Assembly (NCBI RefSeq): GCF_043944905.1
Contig: NZ_JBIMSN010000003.1
Coordinates: 1-64,000, forward strand
Direction: 5' to 3'
Length of the DNA: 64,000 nucleotides
DNA from: Antrihabitans spumae
GTDB lineage: Bacteria; Actinomycetota; Actinomycetes; Mycobacteriales; Mycobacteriaceae
The position numbers and the translations under genes are program-made. Under the pieces are notes generated by a model that ran no database searches, was not told the DNA's origin, and worked only from the letters and a program-made list of their open reading frames with translations. This document shows, one piece after another, positions 23,639-31,535 of the stretch; position 1 is the stretch's first letter, and every line of letters begins with the position of its first letter.

Positions 23639-24286
23639 GTGCGGGTATCGGAACTGGTGGCAGCCAGTGGGGTGCCGCTCGCGACCGTCAAGTACTACCT
23701 GCGCGAAGGCCTGCTGATGCCGGGGGAGTCGACAAGTGCGACGCGGGCCGACTACACCGATCTGCACCTGCGCCGACTGACGCTGATCAAGGCACTCGCC
23801 GGCATCGGTCTACCACTGCCCAAGATTCGCGTCATCGTCGAGCTGATCGACGAACCACGGGAATCGCTGTTCGACACACTCGGCCATGCCCTCGCGGCGT
23901 TGCCGCCCTACCTCGAGCCCGTGCGAGAGGGCTATCCGCGAGCGAAAGCAGCACTCGACCGCCTCGGTCAGATCTACGATCCCGACTACCCGGCCGTCGC
24001 GCAGTTGGAACACGCGCTCGCCGCCGCGGAAGACGTCGGCATCCCGATGAGCGACGAGCGGCTGCGCAGTTACGGCGAACACGTGCTTGCGATAGCGCGG
24101 ATCGATCTCGCATCGATGCCGGCTCGATCTCCAGAATCCACTGTCGAGTACGCCGTCCTCGGGACTGCCATCTACGAACCCGTGCTCGCAGCACTTCGCA
24201 GACTCGCTCATCAACATCTGATGGCGACGATGCTTCTCGATCCCGATGCCGACCCCGATGCCGACGAAAGGGCACACGACCGATGA
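23639..24286 (+). CDS. MerR-family transcriptional regulator
   Basis: A 215-residue regulator. The N-terminal MerR winged helix is clear (VSELVAASGVPLATVKYYLR, then LRRLTLIKALAGIGLPLPKI). The C-terminal half is a long ligand- or effector-binding region without metal-binding Cys pairs, so a metal or thiol signal is not indicated. GTG 23639 is chosen because AAGGAGG ends 6 nt upstream; ATG 23621 is in frame but its ribosome site is poor. It overlaps the thioesterase gene by ATGA. It probably regulates the divergent membrane protein and itself through the palindrome at 23580-23619. Confidence 0.85.
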   Translation: MRVSELVAASGVPLATVKYYLREGLLMPGESTSATRADYTDLHLRRLTLIKALAGIGLPLPKIRVIVELIDEPRESLFDTLGHALAALPPYLEPVREGYPRAKAALDRLGQIYDPDYPAVAQLEHALAAAEDVGIPMSDERLRSYGEHVLAIARIDLASMPARSPESTVEYAVLGTAIYEPVLAALRRLAHQHLMATMLLDPDADPDADERAHDR

Positions 24287-25161
24287 CCACCGAAGAACGA
24301 AGCGCAACGACACCCGTGGACGCGATCTCGTCGGCACCGTTCCGCGAACTGTGCACGCTGACCGATGTCGACACCGATCGCTACGGCGGCACGATCGATC
24401 CCATCTGGACGATCGGCAAGAAAGTGCACGGTGGCGCAATGCTCGCCGTGTGCGCTGCAGCAGCCAGGCGGAAGCTGCGGTCGGGGACGGGTCCGTCCGC
24501 GCAATTGCAGCCGGTCTCGGTCAGTGTCGACTATCTCGGTGCGCCGGACCCCGGTGCCGTCGATCTGTCGGTCGAGGTCCGCAAGCTCGGTCGGCAGATC
24601 TGTCTCGTCGACGTGAACCTCATGCAGGGTGACCGCGTCGCCGTTCGTGCCGCCGTGACGCTCGGCACGCTCGACGTCGATCCGCCGGTGCACCAACTCG
24701 ACGCTCTGACATCCATGCCGGCCGAGCCGCCGGAGGACGCGCATCGGTACGACGGCAGCAGCCCGCTCGGCAAGGTCGTGAACATAGCCAAGGGTTGCGA
24801 ACTTCGTCTCGATCCGACCTCTGCGGCGTTTATGACGGGTGGTCAGGGTGAGCCGATGCTGCGCCTGTGGGCGCGACCGTTCGCCGAGGACGAGAACGAT
24901 CCCGATATCGCGCCGCTGTTCGCGATGATGGCCGGTGACATCAGTCCGCCGGTCGTCTTCAACCGCGGCATGTTCGGTTGGGCGCCGACGATTCAGCTGA
25001 CGACCTATCTGCAACGCAGGCCTGCGCCGGGCTGGTTGCGTGTCATGTCGAGCAGCAGGTCTATCGGCACGCGCTTCTTCGACGAGGATCACCTGATCCT
25101 CGATTCGACCGGTGCCGTCGTCGTTCAGAGCAGGCAACTTGCGTTGATCCCGCAGCGGTAG
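24283..25161 (+). CDS. Thioesterase family protein (Rv0499-like)
   Basis: A 292-residue protein with a double hotdog organisation (acyl-CoA thioesterase II/TesB-like). The N-terminal hotdog has KVHGGAMLAVCAAAA and the C-terminal one has LTTYLQRRPAPGWLRVMSSS. The position between a regulator and proC matches Rv0499. It probably hydrolyses acyl-CoA; chain length is unknown. It overlaps the MerR gene by ATGA, so the two are cotranscribed. Its stop codon is the TAG that begins a palindromic element copy, so the gene end may have been set by that insertion. Confidence 0.8.
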   Translation: MTTEERSATTPVDAISSAPFRELCTLTDVDTDRYGGTIDPIWTIGKKVHGGAMLAVCAAAARRKLRSGTGPSAQLQPVSVSVDYLGAPDPGAVDLSVEVRKLGRQICLVDVNLMQGDRVAVRAAVTLGTLDVDPPVHQLDALTSMPAEPPEDAHRYDGSSPLGKVVNIAKGCELRLDPTSAAFMTGGQGEPMLRLWARPFAEDENDPDIAPLFAMMAGDISPPVVFNRGMFGWAPTIQLTTYLQRRPAPGWLRVMSSSRSIGTRFFDEDHLILDSTGAVVVQSRQLALIPQR

Positions 25162-25230
25162 GCGGCTTCGCCGCTCGTGCGTCCTTTCGGTGGGCGGGAC
25201 CACCGAAAGTGCTCACGAGGCCGAAGGCCC
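25159..25230. repeat. Palindromic element, copy A
   Basis: The left arm begins with TAG (the stop of the thioesterase gene), then GGCGGCTTCGCCGCTCG. The core GTCCTTTCGGTGGG pairs with CCACCGAAAGTGC. This copy is more diverged than the others in the right arm. It lies just before the proC -10 box and could act as a terminator for the upstream operon. Confidence 0.75.
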
Positions 25231-25236
25231 TATTGT
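25231..25236 (+). promoter_or_regulatory. -10 box of leaderless proC
   Basis: TATTGT ends 7 nt before ATG 25244 and directly abuts the end of palindromic copy A. The -35 region would lie inside the repeat. Confidence 0.45.
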
Positions 25237-25243
25237 TTCCGCC

Positions 25244-26059
25244 ATGACGAGAATTGCAGTTATCGGTGGCGGCCGGATCGGTGAGGCACTGGTCGCCGGG
25301 CTCCTCGAGGCAGGCCGTGCGACCAAGGACCTTGTTGTCGCCGAACAGATGCCTGCCAGGGCGAAGGAACTCGCACAGGAGTTCGGCGTGCGCGTGACGA
25401 CCGTCGCCGACGCCGCCGAAGGTGCCGACGTGATCGTGGTTGCGGTCAAGCCGGGCGACGTCGACGCCGTGATGAGCGCACTGTCCGAGGTCGAGCTCGA
25501 TGCCGAGCGCGAGCAGCTACTCGTCTCGCTCGTCGCCGGTATTCCGACGAGCCGCTACGAACCCAAGCTGCCCGCAGGTTTCCCGGTGATCCGGGTGATG
25601 CCGAATACCCCGATGCTCGTCGGTGAAGGCATGAGCGTCCTGGCGCCGGGTCGCTACGTCAAGGATGCCCACCTGGACTTGGTGCGTGACGTCCTGCAAT
25701 CGGTCGGCAAGGTCGTGACCGTCGCCGAAAACCAGATGGATGCGGTCACTGCTGTATCGGGATCGGGGCCGGCATACTTTTTCCTCGTCGTCGAGGCCAT
25801 GGTGGACGCTGCGGTAGGCCTCGGATTGGCCCGGAAGACGGCGACGGAGATCGTCGTTCAGACCATGATCGGCTCTGCGGCGATGCTCGACCGCTCGAAC
25901 GAAGACGCCCACGAGCTGCGAGCAGCAGTAACTTCTCCGGCCGGAACGACCTCCGCAGCGCTTCGAGTTCTCGAGCAAAACGGCCTCCGATCTGCATTCA
26001 TAGAGGCTTTGCACGCTGCGAAGGACCGTTCGGCGCAACAGGGTGTCACAAACGAATAA
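25244..26059 (+). CDS. proC: Pyrroline-5-carboxylate reductase ProC
   Basis: The NAD(P)H enzyme that makes L-proline from pyrroline-5-carboxylate, the last step of proline synthesis. Seen: Rossmann GGGRIGEALVAGL, the conserved PNTPMLVGEGMSVL and the C-terminal signature TAVSGSGPAYFFLVVEAMVDAAV. 271 residues, normal. The frame extends upstream, but ATG 25244 is the family start and is spaced for a leaderless mRNA. Position equals Rv0500. Confidence 0.96.
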   Translation: MTRIAVIGGGRIGEALVAGLLEAGRATKDLVVAEQMPARAKELAQEFGVRVTTVADAAEGADVIVVAVKPGDVDAVMSALSEVELDAEREQLLVSLVAGIPTSRYEPKLPAGFPVIRVMPNTPMLVGEGMSVLAPGRYVKDAHLDLVRDVLQSVGKVVTVAENQMDAVTAVSGSGPAYFFLVVEAMVDAAVGLGLARKTATEIVVQTMIGSAAMLDRSNEDAHELRAAVTSPAGTTSAALRVLEQNGLRSAFIEALHAAKDRSAQQGVTNE

Positions 26060-26185
26060 AGGTTCATTTGCCCACACCCGTCGCATTAACCCCACTGGTC
26101 CCGCTAAGCTCCACACAGCACGTGCGTGTCTGTTCCGCCGGTGGGGAAGCCGGCGGCGCGAGTCGTGCCGGAGGTATGTGGGTCT

Positions 26186-26428
26186 ATGGCGTCTGTAAAC
26201 AAGCCGCCGCAGGGTTCAGGATCGTCTTCGGACGGTCAAGGCACCCTCGGTGGAACGCAGTTCCTCACGGTCGCCGAAGTGGCGAGTCTGATGAGGGTGT
26301 CCAAGATGACGGTGTACCGACTCGTACACGGAGGTGAACTACCTGCCGTGCGCGTCGGGCGTTCGTTCCGGGTGCACTCGAAGGCGGTGCACGACTACTT
26401 GGAGACCTCGTACTTCGACGCCGGCTGA
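26186..26428 (+). CDS. Excisionase-type helix-turn-helix protein (Rv0500A-like)
   Basis: An 80-residue DNA-binding protein with one MerR-like/excisionase domain: FLTVAEVASLMRVSKMTVYR is the helix-turn-helix, and GGELPAVRVGRSFRVHSKAV the wing. Such proteins are chromosomal regulators in actinobacteria (BldC-like in size) rather than phage excisionases. ATG 26186 follows GGAGGT at 10 nt. It lies between proC and bS22, as in M. tuberculosis. Targets are unknown. It is followed by a short perfect hairpin. Confidence 0.85.
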   Translation: MASVNKPPQGSGSSSDGQGTLGGTQFLTVAEVASLMRVSKMTVYRLVHGGELPAVRVGRSFRVHSKAVHDYLETSYFDAG

Positions 26429-26491
26429 CGGGTCGAAGGTCAACATCACTGGCGCGGTGGCTCAGGGTGCGCGCAATGCGATCGGCGATAT

Positions 26492-26509
26492 CCGAACGTG
26501 AGCGTTCGG
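26492..26509 (+). terminator. Hairpin after the excisionase-like gene
   Basis: CCGAACG-TGAG-CGTTCGG is a perfect 7-bp stem with a 4-nt loop and no U-tract. It probably separates this gene from bS22 transcription. The rest of 26429-26656 holds only a possible TACGAT -10 box (26545-26550). Confidence 0.55.
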
Positions 26510-26656
26510 GTGACCTCGGTTTCGTTGTGCGTGCCCGGCACGGGTACGATGGTGACCTGTCGTGCCAGCCGGTTTCTTGGGCGCTGTGCGGAAAATGAAG
26601 GCGTACGTATCCGGCGTGCGCAACCAGGCAAAAGAAGAACGCGAGGGCTACCCGCT

Positions 26657-26758
26657 ATGGGTTCTGTGATCAAGAAGCGTCGCAAGCGCATGTCGAAGAA
26701 GAAGCATCGCAAGTTGCTTCGTCGCACGCGAGTGCAGCGTAGGAAACTCGGCAAGTAG
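26657..26758 (+). CDS. Small ribosomal subunit protein bS22 (33 residues)
   Basis: A 33-residue, extremely basic protein ([15 protein letters not shown]...RKLGK), essentially identical to mycobacterial bS22. That protein binds 16S rRNA near the decoding centre of the 30S subunit and belongs to the AURKAIP1/COX24 domain family. The position after the Rv0500A-type gene matches Rv0500B. ATG 26657 is preceded by GAGGG. It is easily missed by gene finders because of its length; the frame continues upstream without homology. A strong terminator follows. Confidence 0.92.
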
Positions 26759-26772
26759 CCGAACACAGCGTG

Positions 26773-26803
26773 GATGCCCGTCCCTTTCGAGGGGGCGGGC
26801 ATC
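26773..26803 (+). terminator. GC-rich terminator hairpin after bS22
   Basis: GATGCCCG(T)CCC pairs with GGGGGCGGGCATC around a TTTCGA loop. The stem is about 11-12 bp. A short T-containing stretch follows. It lies 14 nt after the bS22 stop. Confidence 0.7.
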
Positions 26804-26810
26804 TCCTGTT

Positions 26811-27037
26811 TCGGATCTGATTCTGGTCGCTCGACCACTTGTCGGCCGTCTCATGATGTGGGATTCGTAACATTAATTAACTGTAAGAAGCTGCTGCAAA
26901 CCTGTCGGGCGGCAGACGTAGTCGTTAGGCTCGACCACGTTGGTCGAAGCTGATCAGGCAGTTCGATCGTTTCGAGACCACATCGGGGCAGATGTGTCAG
27001 GACCGGATCGGGTCCACCTCAGCGCGAGGAGTCGCAA
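26811..27037. other. Intergenic region before the epimerase gene
   Basis: No gene is seen. It holds an AT-rich patch with the palindrome TTAATTAA (26874-26881), unusual in this GC-rich DNA, and two small stem-loops (CGACCA-CGT-TGGTCG and GGACC...GGTCC). A promoter for the epimerase-acyltransferase operon is likely here, but I cannot place it. Confidence 0.4.
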
Positions 27038-28129
27038 GTGAGTCAGAACGAACGCGGTGTGCACACACCGAGCGTCGTGCTGGTCACGGGCGCGAGCAGA
27101 TTCCTCTCCGGCTATCTGGTTGCCAGACTCGCGCAGAATCCTGCGATCGACAGGGTCATCGCAGTCGACGTCAAGACGCCGAGCAAAGACATGCTTCGCC
27201 GGATGGGCAGGGCCGAGTTCATCCGCGCCGACATCCGCAATCCGCTTATCGGCAAAGTGATTTCGGGCAACAACGTCGATACGGTCGTCCATGCGGCGAC
27301 GATTTCGCGCCCGCCCAAGTCGGGTAGTCGGACCGCGATGAAGGACCTCAACGTCCTCGGCGCCATGCAGTTGTTCGCCGTGTGCCAGAAGGCGCCGAGT
27401 GTGCGCAAAGTTGTGGTTCGGTCGTCGTCGGCCGTCTACGGCGCCAGCGCGAGGGACCCGATCAAGTTCACCGAGCAGATGAGCGCGCGGACCCCACCGA
27501 AGGGCGCATTCGCGCGCGACACGATCGAGGTCGAGGCATTCGCGCGCGGCCTCGGGCGTCGTCGCCCGGATATTGCGATCTCCACCCTGCGCCTCTCACC
27601 ACTCGTCGGGCCACGGCTCAACGGCGCGATGTCGCGATACTTCGCGCCCCCGATAGTTCCGACCATCATCGGACGCGATGCTCGGCTGCAACTCCTCCAC
27701 GAAGAGGACGCGCTCTCGGCGTTGGAGCACGCGACCGTCGGCGGACGCGCGGGCACGTACAACATCGCAGGTGACGGCGTGATCATGATGTCGCAGGCGG
27801 TCCGGCGCGCGGGCAGGATCGAAGTGCCGATGCCGTTCTTCCTGTTCCGCACCGCAGGCAAGGGCCTGATGGGCACGGTCATGCGCGAGTTCACCCAGGA
27901 GCAACTCGACTACTACCACTTCGGCTGCGGTCTCGAAACATCGAGAATGCGCACCGAACTCGGCTTCGAGCCACGGTGGACGACACTGCAGGCATTCGAT
28001 GATTTTGTGAAGGGCGCAGCGCTGCGGCCGGTCATCAACCCCGAATGGATCAATTCGGCAGAAACCAGATTGCTCGAGCTCGTCGGAGCCCAAGCCGGAT
28101 CGCCGAATACGAAGGGCATTGCGAGATGA
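27038..28129 (+). CDS. NAD-dependent epimerase/dehydratase (GalE2/Rv0501-like)
   Basis: A 363-residue extended SDR. The N-terminal NAD site is VLVTGASRFLSGYLVARL; a substrate domain follows. The usual Tyr-x-x-x-Lys active site is not clearly kept: the region SSSAVYGASARDPIKFTEQ has the Ser and Tyr but the expected Lys spacing is changed, so activity as a UDP-sugar epimerase is doubtful. The neighbouring acyltransferase gene overlaps by ATGA, the arrangement of Rv0501-Rv0502. A joint role in envelope lipid or glycolipid synthesis is an inference. GTG 27038 has GAGGAG upstream. Confidence 0.82.
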   Translation: MSQNERGVHTPSVVLVTGASRFLSGYLVARLAQNPAIDRVIAVDVKTPSKDMLRRMGRAEFIRADIRNPLIGKVISGNNVDTVVHAATISRPPKSGSRTAMKDLNVLGAMQLFAVCQKAPSVRKVVVRSSSAVYGASARDPIKFTEQMSARTPPKGAFARDTIEVEAFARGLGRRRPDIAISTLRLSPLVGPRLNGAMSRYFAPPIVPTIIGRDARLQLLHEEDALSALEHATVGGRAGTYNIAGDGVIMMSQAVRRAGRIEVPMPFFLFRTAGKGLMGTVMREFTQEQLDYYHFGCGLETSRMRTELGFEPRWTTLQAFDDFVKGAALRPVINPEWINSAETRLLELVGAQAGSPNTKGIAR

Positions 28130-29142
28130 ACGAAGTAGCGAAGGTCATCCCTCTGCACACGGACGCGGCGGCAAAGCCGAGTCGCTCGGTGAGTCGGCGT
28201 CGTCACGCGATCGACACCGAGCAATTCGGCGCAGTCACGTCGATCACCGAGCGCATCGAGGAGTCGAACCCGCCGCAATCGCTCGCCGAAGGTATTCGTC
28301 GCCGGGTCTCGAAGCAGATCTCCGGGACCGCCGACTTCCTTCGCCGTCGCGTCGTCGGTGACTACCACGTCGACGAGTTCGGCTTCGATAGCCACTGGGC
28401 CGAGTCGATCTTCCTTCCTGCGTTGCGGCCGATCTACGACAACTGGTTTCGCGTCGAGGTCAGCGGCATCGAAAACCTGCCGTTGCACGGCGCCGCACTG
28501 ATCGTCGCCAACCACGCTGGTGTCGTTCCGATCGACGGGCTGATGACGTCGGTCGCGGTGCACGATCACCACCCACTCAATCGGCCGCTGCGCATGCTTG
28601 CAGCCGACCTGCTCTTCGAGACGCCCGTTGTCGGCTCGATCGCTCGCAAGGCCGGTCATACGCTCGCCTGCAACCCCGATGCCGAGCGGCTGCTGCGCAA
28701 CGGCGAACTCGTCGCTGTGTTCCCCGAAGGCTTCAAGGGCATCGGCAAGCCCTACAACGAGCGCTACAAGCTGCAGCGGTTCGGCCGCGGTGGCTTCGTG
28801 TCGGCGGCAATGCGGACCGGAGCGCCGATCATTCCGTGCTCGATCGTCGGATCCGAGGAGATCTACCCGAAGATCGGTGACCTCGCGCCGATCGCGCGGC
28901 TGCTCGGACTGCCGTACTTCCCGGTCACTCCGCTGTTCCCGCATCTGGGTCCGCTCGGCCTGATTCCACTGCCGTCGAAGTGGTACATCGAGTTCGGCGA
29001 GCCGATCTACACCGACTCCTACACACCGGCCGACGCCGACGACCCGATGGTCACGTTCGAGGTCACCGACCACGTCCGCGAAACGATTCAGCAGACGCTG
29101 TATCGGCTACTTGCCAAGCGGCGCAACGTCTTTCTGGGATAA
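28126..29142 (+). CDS. PlsC-like acyltransferase (Rv0502-like)
   Basis: A 338-residue membrane-associated acyltransferase of the 1-acylglycerol-3-phosphate O-acyltransferase family. Motif I is an NHAG variant of the usual H-x4-D (IVANHAGVVPIDG, with His and Asp), motif III is AVFPEGFKGIGKPYNERYKL, and a late IPCSIVGSEEIYP matches motif IV. It is expected to move fatty acyl groups onto a lipid acceptor at the inner membrane. The N-terminal 80 residues are charged and specific to this group. It is coupled to the epimerase gene (ATGA) and ends 11 nt before the convergent serB1. Confidence 0.87.
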   Translation: MNEVAKVIPLHTDAAAKPSRSVSRRRHAIDTEQFGAVTSITERIEESNPPQSLAEGIRRRVSKQISGTADFLRRRVVGDYHVDEFGFDSHWAESIFLPALRPIYDNWFRVEVSGIENLPLHGAALIVANHAGVVPIDGLMTSVAVHDHHPLNRPLRMLAADLLFETPVVGSIARKAGHTLACNPDAERLLRNGELVAVFPEGFKGIGKPYNERYKLQRFGRGGFVSAAMRTGAPIIPCSIVGSEEIYPKIGDLAPIARLLGLPYFPVTPLFPHLGPLGLIPLPSKWYIEFGEPIYTDSYTPADADDPMVTFEVTDHVRETIQQTLYRLLAKRRNVFLG

Positions 29143-29153
29143 CGCCAGGCTGC

Positions 29154-30146
29154 TCAGCCGAGCAGTTCGCGGCGTCGCGTAATCGCAGCCGCCAGGGCGC
29201 CGCCTGCCGCGCCGAGCACGAGTGCGGTCGGAACGCCCACCTTCGCCGCTTTGCGCGCGGTCCGGAAATCCCGGATCTCCCAGCCGCGGTTCTTGGCAAG
29301 CTCCCGCAGATCCGAATCGGGATTGATCGCGACCGCTGTGCCGACGAGCGAGAGCATCGGTACATCGTTGTGGCTGTCGGAGTACGCGGTACACCGCTTC
29401 AGATTGAGACCTTCACGGATGGCAAGGGTGCGTACCGCGTGCGCCTTGCCCATGCCGTGCAGGATGTCGCCGACGAGACGACCTGTGAACAGACCGTTCT
29501 CGCTCTCCGCCACGGTCCCGAGAGCACCGGTCAGCCCGAGTCGCTTGGCGATCACCTGGGCGAGTTCGAGCGGCGTCGCCGTGACCAGCCAGACCTGCTG
29601 CCCGGCGTCGAGGTGCATCTGCGCGAGTGCGCGCGTGCCCGGCCAGATCTTCTCGAAGATGATCTCGTCGTAGATTTCCTCGCCGAGTCGGGCGAGTTCG
29701 GCTGTCGATCGGCCTGCGATGAAGGACAGTGCCTTCTCGCGGCCGCTTGCAACGTCGTTGCTGCTTTCCTTGCCTGTCACGCGGAACTTCATCTGCTTCC
29801 ACGCGAAGTCGACCAGGTCGGAGGTATTGAGGTACTTCCTTGCGGCAAGGCCACGTGCGAAGTGCACGATCGACGCGCCCTGGACCATCGTGTTGTCCAC
29901 GTCGAAGAATGCGGCAGCGGTTAGGTCGCGGGGGATCGCAGGCTGCTCTGTGTCGGGCTCGAGAGCTGAATTCGCTTCGGCTTCGTGCAGCGCGAATGCG
30001 GCCTCCGCGCTCGCTTCGCCTGCAAGATTTGCGCGGACTTCGGCTTCCGTCGGTCCCAACGGATTTCGTGGACGACGACGGCTCGTGCCAGCGCTCAGCC
30101 GGCCGACGACCGGCCCTGATCCGTCCGGACCTGATTGGCCAGGCAC
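29154..30146 (-). CDS. serB1: HAD-IB phosphatase (SerB1-like)
   Basis: A 330-residue HAD-superfamily subfamily IB hydrolase, annotated in mycobacteria as phosphoserine phosphatase SerB1 (Rv0505c). Seen: motif 1 AAFFDVDNTMVQG with the catalytic Asp pair, the Thr of VWLVTATPLELAQV, and motif 3/4 CTAYSDSHNDVPML. The last 30 residues (KVGVPTALVLGAAGGALAAAI) form a hydrophobic segment, so the protein may be membrane-anchored. The N-terminal 75 residues are low-complexity. True phosphoserine specificity is unproven. GTG 30146 has GGAGGT just upstream. The gene is convergent with the acyltransferase. Confidence 0.85.
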   Translation of the reverse strand: MPGQSGPDGSGPVVGRLSAGTSRRRPRNPLGPTEAEVRANLAGEASAEAAFALHEAEANSALEPDTEQPAIPRDLTAAAFFDVDNTMVQGASIVHFARGLAARKYLNTSDLVDFAWKQMKFRVTGKESSNDVASGREKALSFIAGRSTAELARLGEEIYDEIIFEKIWPGTRALAQMHLDAGQQVWLVTATPLELAQVIAKRLGLTGALGTVAESENGLFTGRLVGDILHGMGKAHAVRTLAIREGLNLKRCTAYSDSHNDVPMLSLVGTAVAINPDSDLRELAKNRGWEIRDFRTARKAAKVGVPTALVLGAAGGALAAAITRRRELLG

Positions 30147-30226
30147 TCATACCTCCCGTGTCGGCGTTCGAACCTGCCCAACAACATTAGCCCGGCTGGT
30201 TCTTCTCCGATGGCAGAGTAAACGCC

Positions 30227-30487
30227 ATGACACCGCCCACACATTCCGTTGTACTGCTGACCCGCGCCGGCTGCGGACTCTGTGAGCGGGCACGGGGGCA
30301 GCTCGTCTCGATCTGCGGTGAGGTCGGAATCGAACTCGAGTCCGTCGATGTCGACGCAATTGCCGCGACGTCACCCGAATTGCGCGCCGAGTACGGCGAT
30401 CGTCTGCCTGTCGTGCTGCTCGACGGTCGGGAGCACAGCTATTGGGAGGTCGACGAGGCGCGGTTGCGAGCAGACTTGCAGCGCTGA
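30227..30487 (+). CDS. Glutaredoxin-like thiol-disulfide protein (Rv0508-like)
   Basis: An 86-residue thioredoxin-fold protein of the glutaredoxin 2/DUF836 type. The redox motif is CGLC with Cys16 and Cys19 after the first strand (VVLLTRAGCGLCERAR). The cis-Pro is in RLPVVLLDG. The cellular substrate is unknown; in a mycothiol-using organism it could act as a mycoredoxin-like reductase, but that is inferred. It precedes the rex-hem operon, as Rv0508 precedes hemA. It is separated from rex by about 170 bp that hold the rex promoter. Confidence 0.86.
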   Translation: MTPPTHSVVLLTRAGCGLCERARGQLVSICGEVGIELESVDVDAIAATSPELRAEYGDRLPVVLLDGREHSYWEVDEARLRADLQR

Positions 30488-30560
30488 GGATTTGCGCCGA
30501 AACGTAGCGGTTCGGCGCCGTCGCTGTCGCGGGGGTGATCGGTGGGGAGGATCGCCGACT

Positions 30561-30604
30561 TTGGGAATGGCTTCACAAGCAGTTACCGTGGTGTGAAACA
30601 TTCC
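30561..30604 (+). promoter_or_regulatory. rex-hem promoter with overlapping inverted repeat
   Basis: TTGGGA (30561-30566), a 17-nt spacer and TACCGT (30584-30589) form a promoter. The half-sites GGAATGGCTTCACA (30564-30577) and TGTGAAACATTCC (30592-30604) form an imperfect inverted repeat across it. The repeat contains TTCACA and TGTGAA, the half-sites of Rex boxes, but in outward order and 14 nt apart. Control by Rex or another repressor is plausible and unproven. Confidence 0.5.
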
Positions 30605-30656
30605 CCGGAACAGCGTGAACCCCGGCAGCTGAAACCGCCGGACGAGGAGCCAAAAC

Positions 30657-31535
30657 GTGACCGAGCAGCACCCGGCGCCAGGTGTGCGCGGCGTTTCCGC
30701 TGCTCCCCGAAGCGATGGTTTGCACTCGACGAAGAGTCTGCATGCGGCCAAGGACATTCCGCAAGCAACGGTCTCGCGTCTGGCTACCTATCTTCGGGTG
30801 TTGAGCGTCATGGTCGACGAGGGAACGCTCATCGTATCCAGCGAGGAGTTGGCTGCGGCGGCGGGTGTCGGTTCGGCGAAGCTGCGTAAGGATCTGTCGT
30901 TCCTCGGTCCGAACGGGGTCCGTGGCGTCGGCTACGACGTCTCGCGGTTGCGCGATCGGATCGAAACCGCGCTGGGCCTCGACCAAGGCCATCGGGTCGT
31001 ACTGGTCGGTGTCGGCAACCTCGGTAGAGCACTCGCCGGGTACGGCGGTTTCGGCCGCAGGGGATTTGCCATGGTCGGCCTGTTCGACACCGCGCCAGGC
31101 GTCGTCGGCACCGTTGTCAGCGAACTCGAAGTGCGTGACGCAGGTGCTCTGCTCGCGGCGTGCATCGAGTTGCAGCCGACCATCGCCGTCATCGCGGTTC
31201 CCGACGAGGCTGCACAGAACGTGTGCGATCGCCTGGTCGAGGCCGGTCTGCGCTGCATCCTCAGCTTCACACCGGTCGAGCTCGAAGCACCGGATCACGT
31301 CGAGGTCCGCCGGGTCGATCTTGCGGTCGAAATGCAGATGTTGTCTTTCCGCAGTGCACGCAACGCCGAGATCGTCGATGCCGAAGCTGCAACCGCCAAC
31401 CAGTCTCGTGTTCCGTCGACCCGACTCGGACGCAGCCGAGGTCCGCGCAGTGCCGCGACCGCGGCGAGCGCACCGGCGCAGGGCACCGTCGCGAACACGA
31501 CTACCAACAGCAAGGGATCGGTGGTTCGGCAATGA
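30657..31535 (+). CDS. rex: Redox-sensing transcriptional repressor Rex
   Basis: A repressor that senses the NADH/NAD+ ratio: it binds DNA when NAD+ dominates and is released by NADH. Seen: a winged helix (TVSRLATYLRVLSVMVDEGT, then SSEELAAAAGVGSAKLRKDL) and a Rossmann domain VVLVGVGNLGRALAGYGG. A C-terminal tail of about 50 residues, rich in Ala, Ser and Thr, makes it longer (292) than usual (about 210-250). GTG 30657 has GAGGAG upstream. It heads the haem operon and overlaps hemA by ATGA, so haem synthesis is likely tied to redox state. Confidence 0.94.
   Translation: MTEQHPAPGVRGVSAAPRSDGLHSTKSLHAAKDIPQATVSRLATYLRVLSVMVDEGTLIVSSEELAAAAGVGSAKLRKDLSFLGPNGVRGVGYDVSRLRDRIETALGLDQGHRVVLVGVGNLGRALAGYGGFGRRGFAMVGLFDTAPGVVGTVVSELEVRDAGALLAACIELQPTIAVIAVPDEAAQNVCDRLVEAGLRCILSFTPVELEAPDHVEVRRVDLAVEMQMLSFRSARNAEIVDAEAATANQSRVPSTRLGRSRGPRSAATAASAPAQGTVANTTTNSKGSVVRQ

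Noticed and set aside
30584..30604. Consensus Rex box in the rex promoter
   Set aside because: The half-sites TTCACA and TGTGAA are present but in the opposite order and too far apart for the known TGTGAA-N4-TTCACA box.
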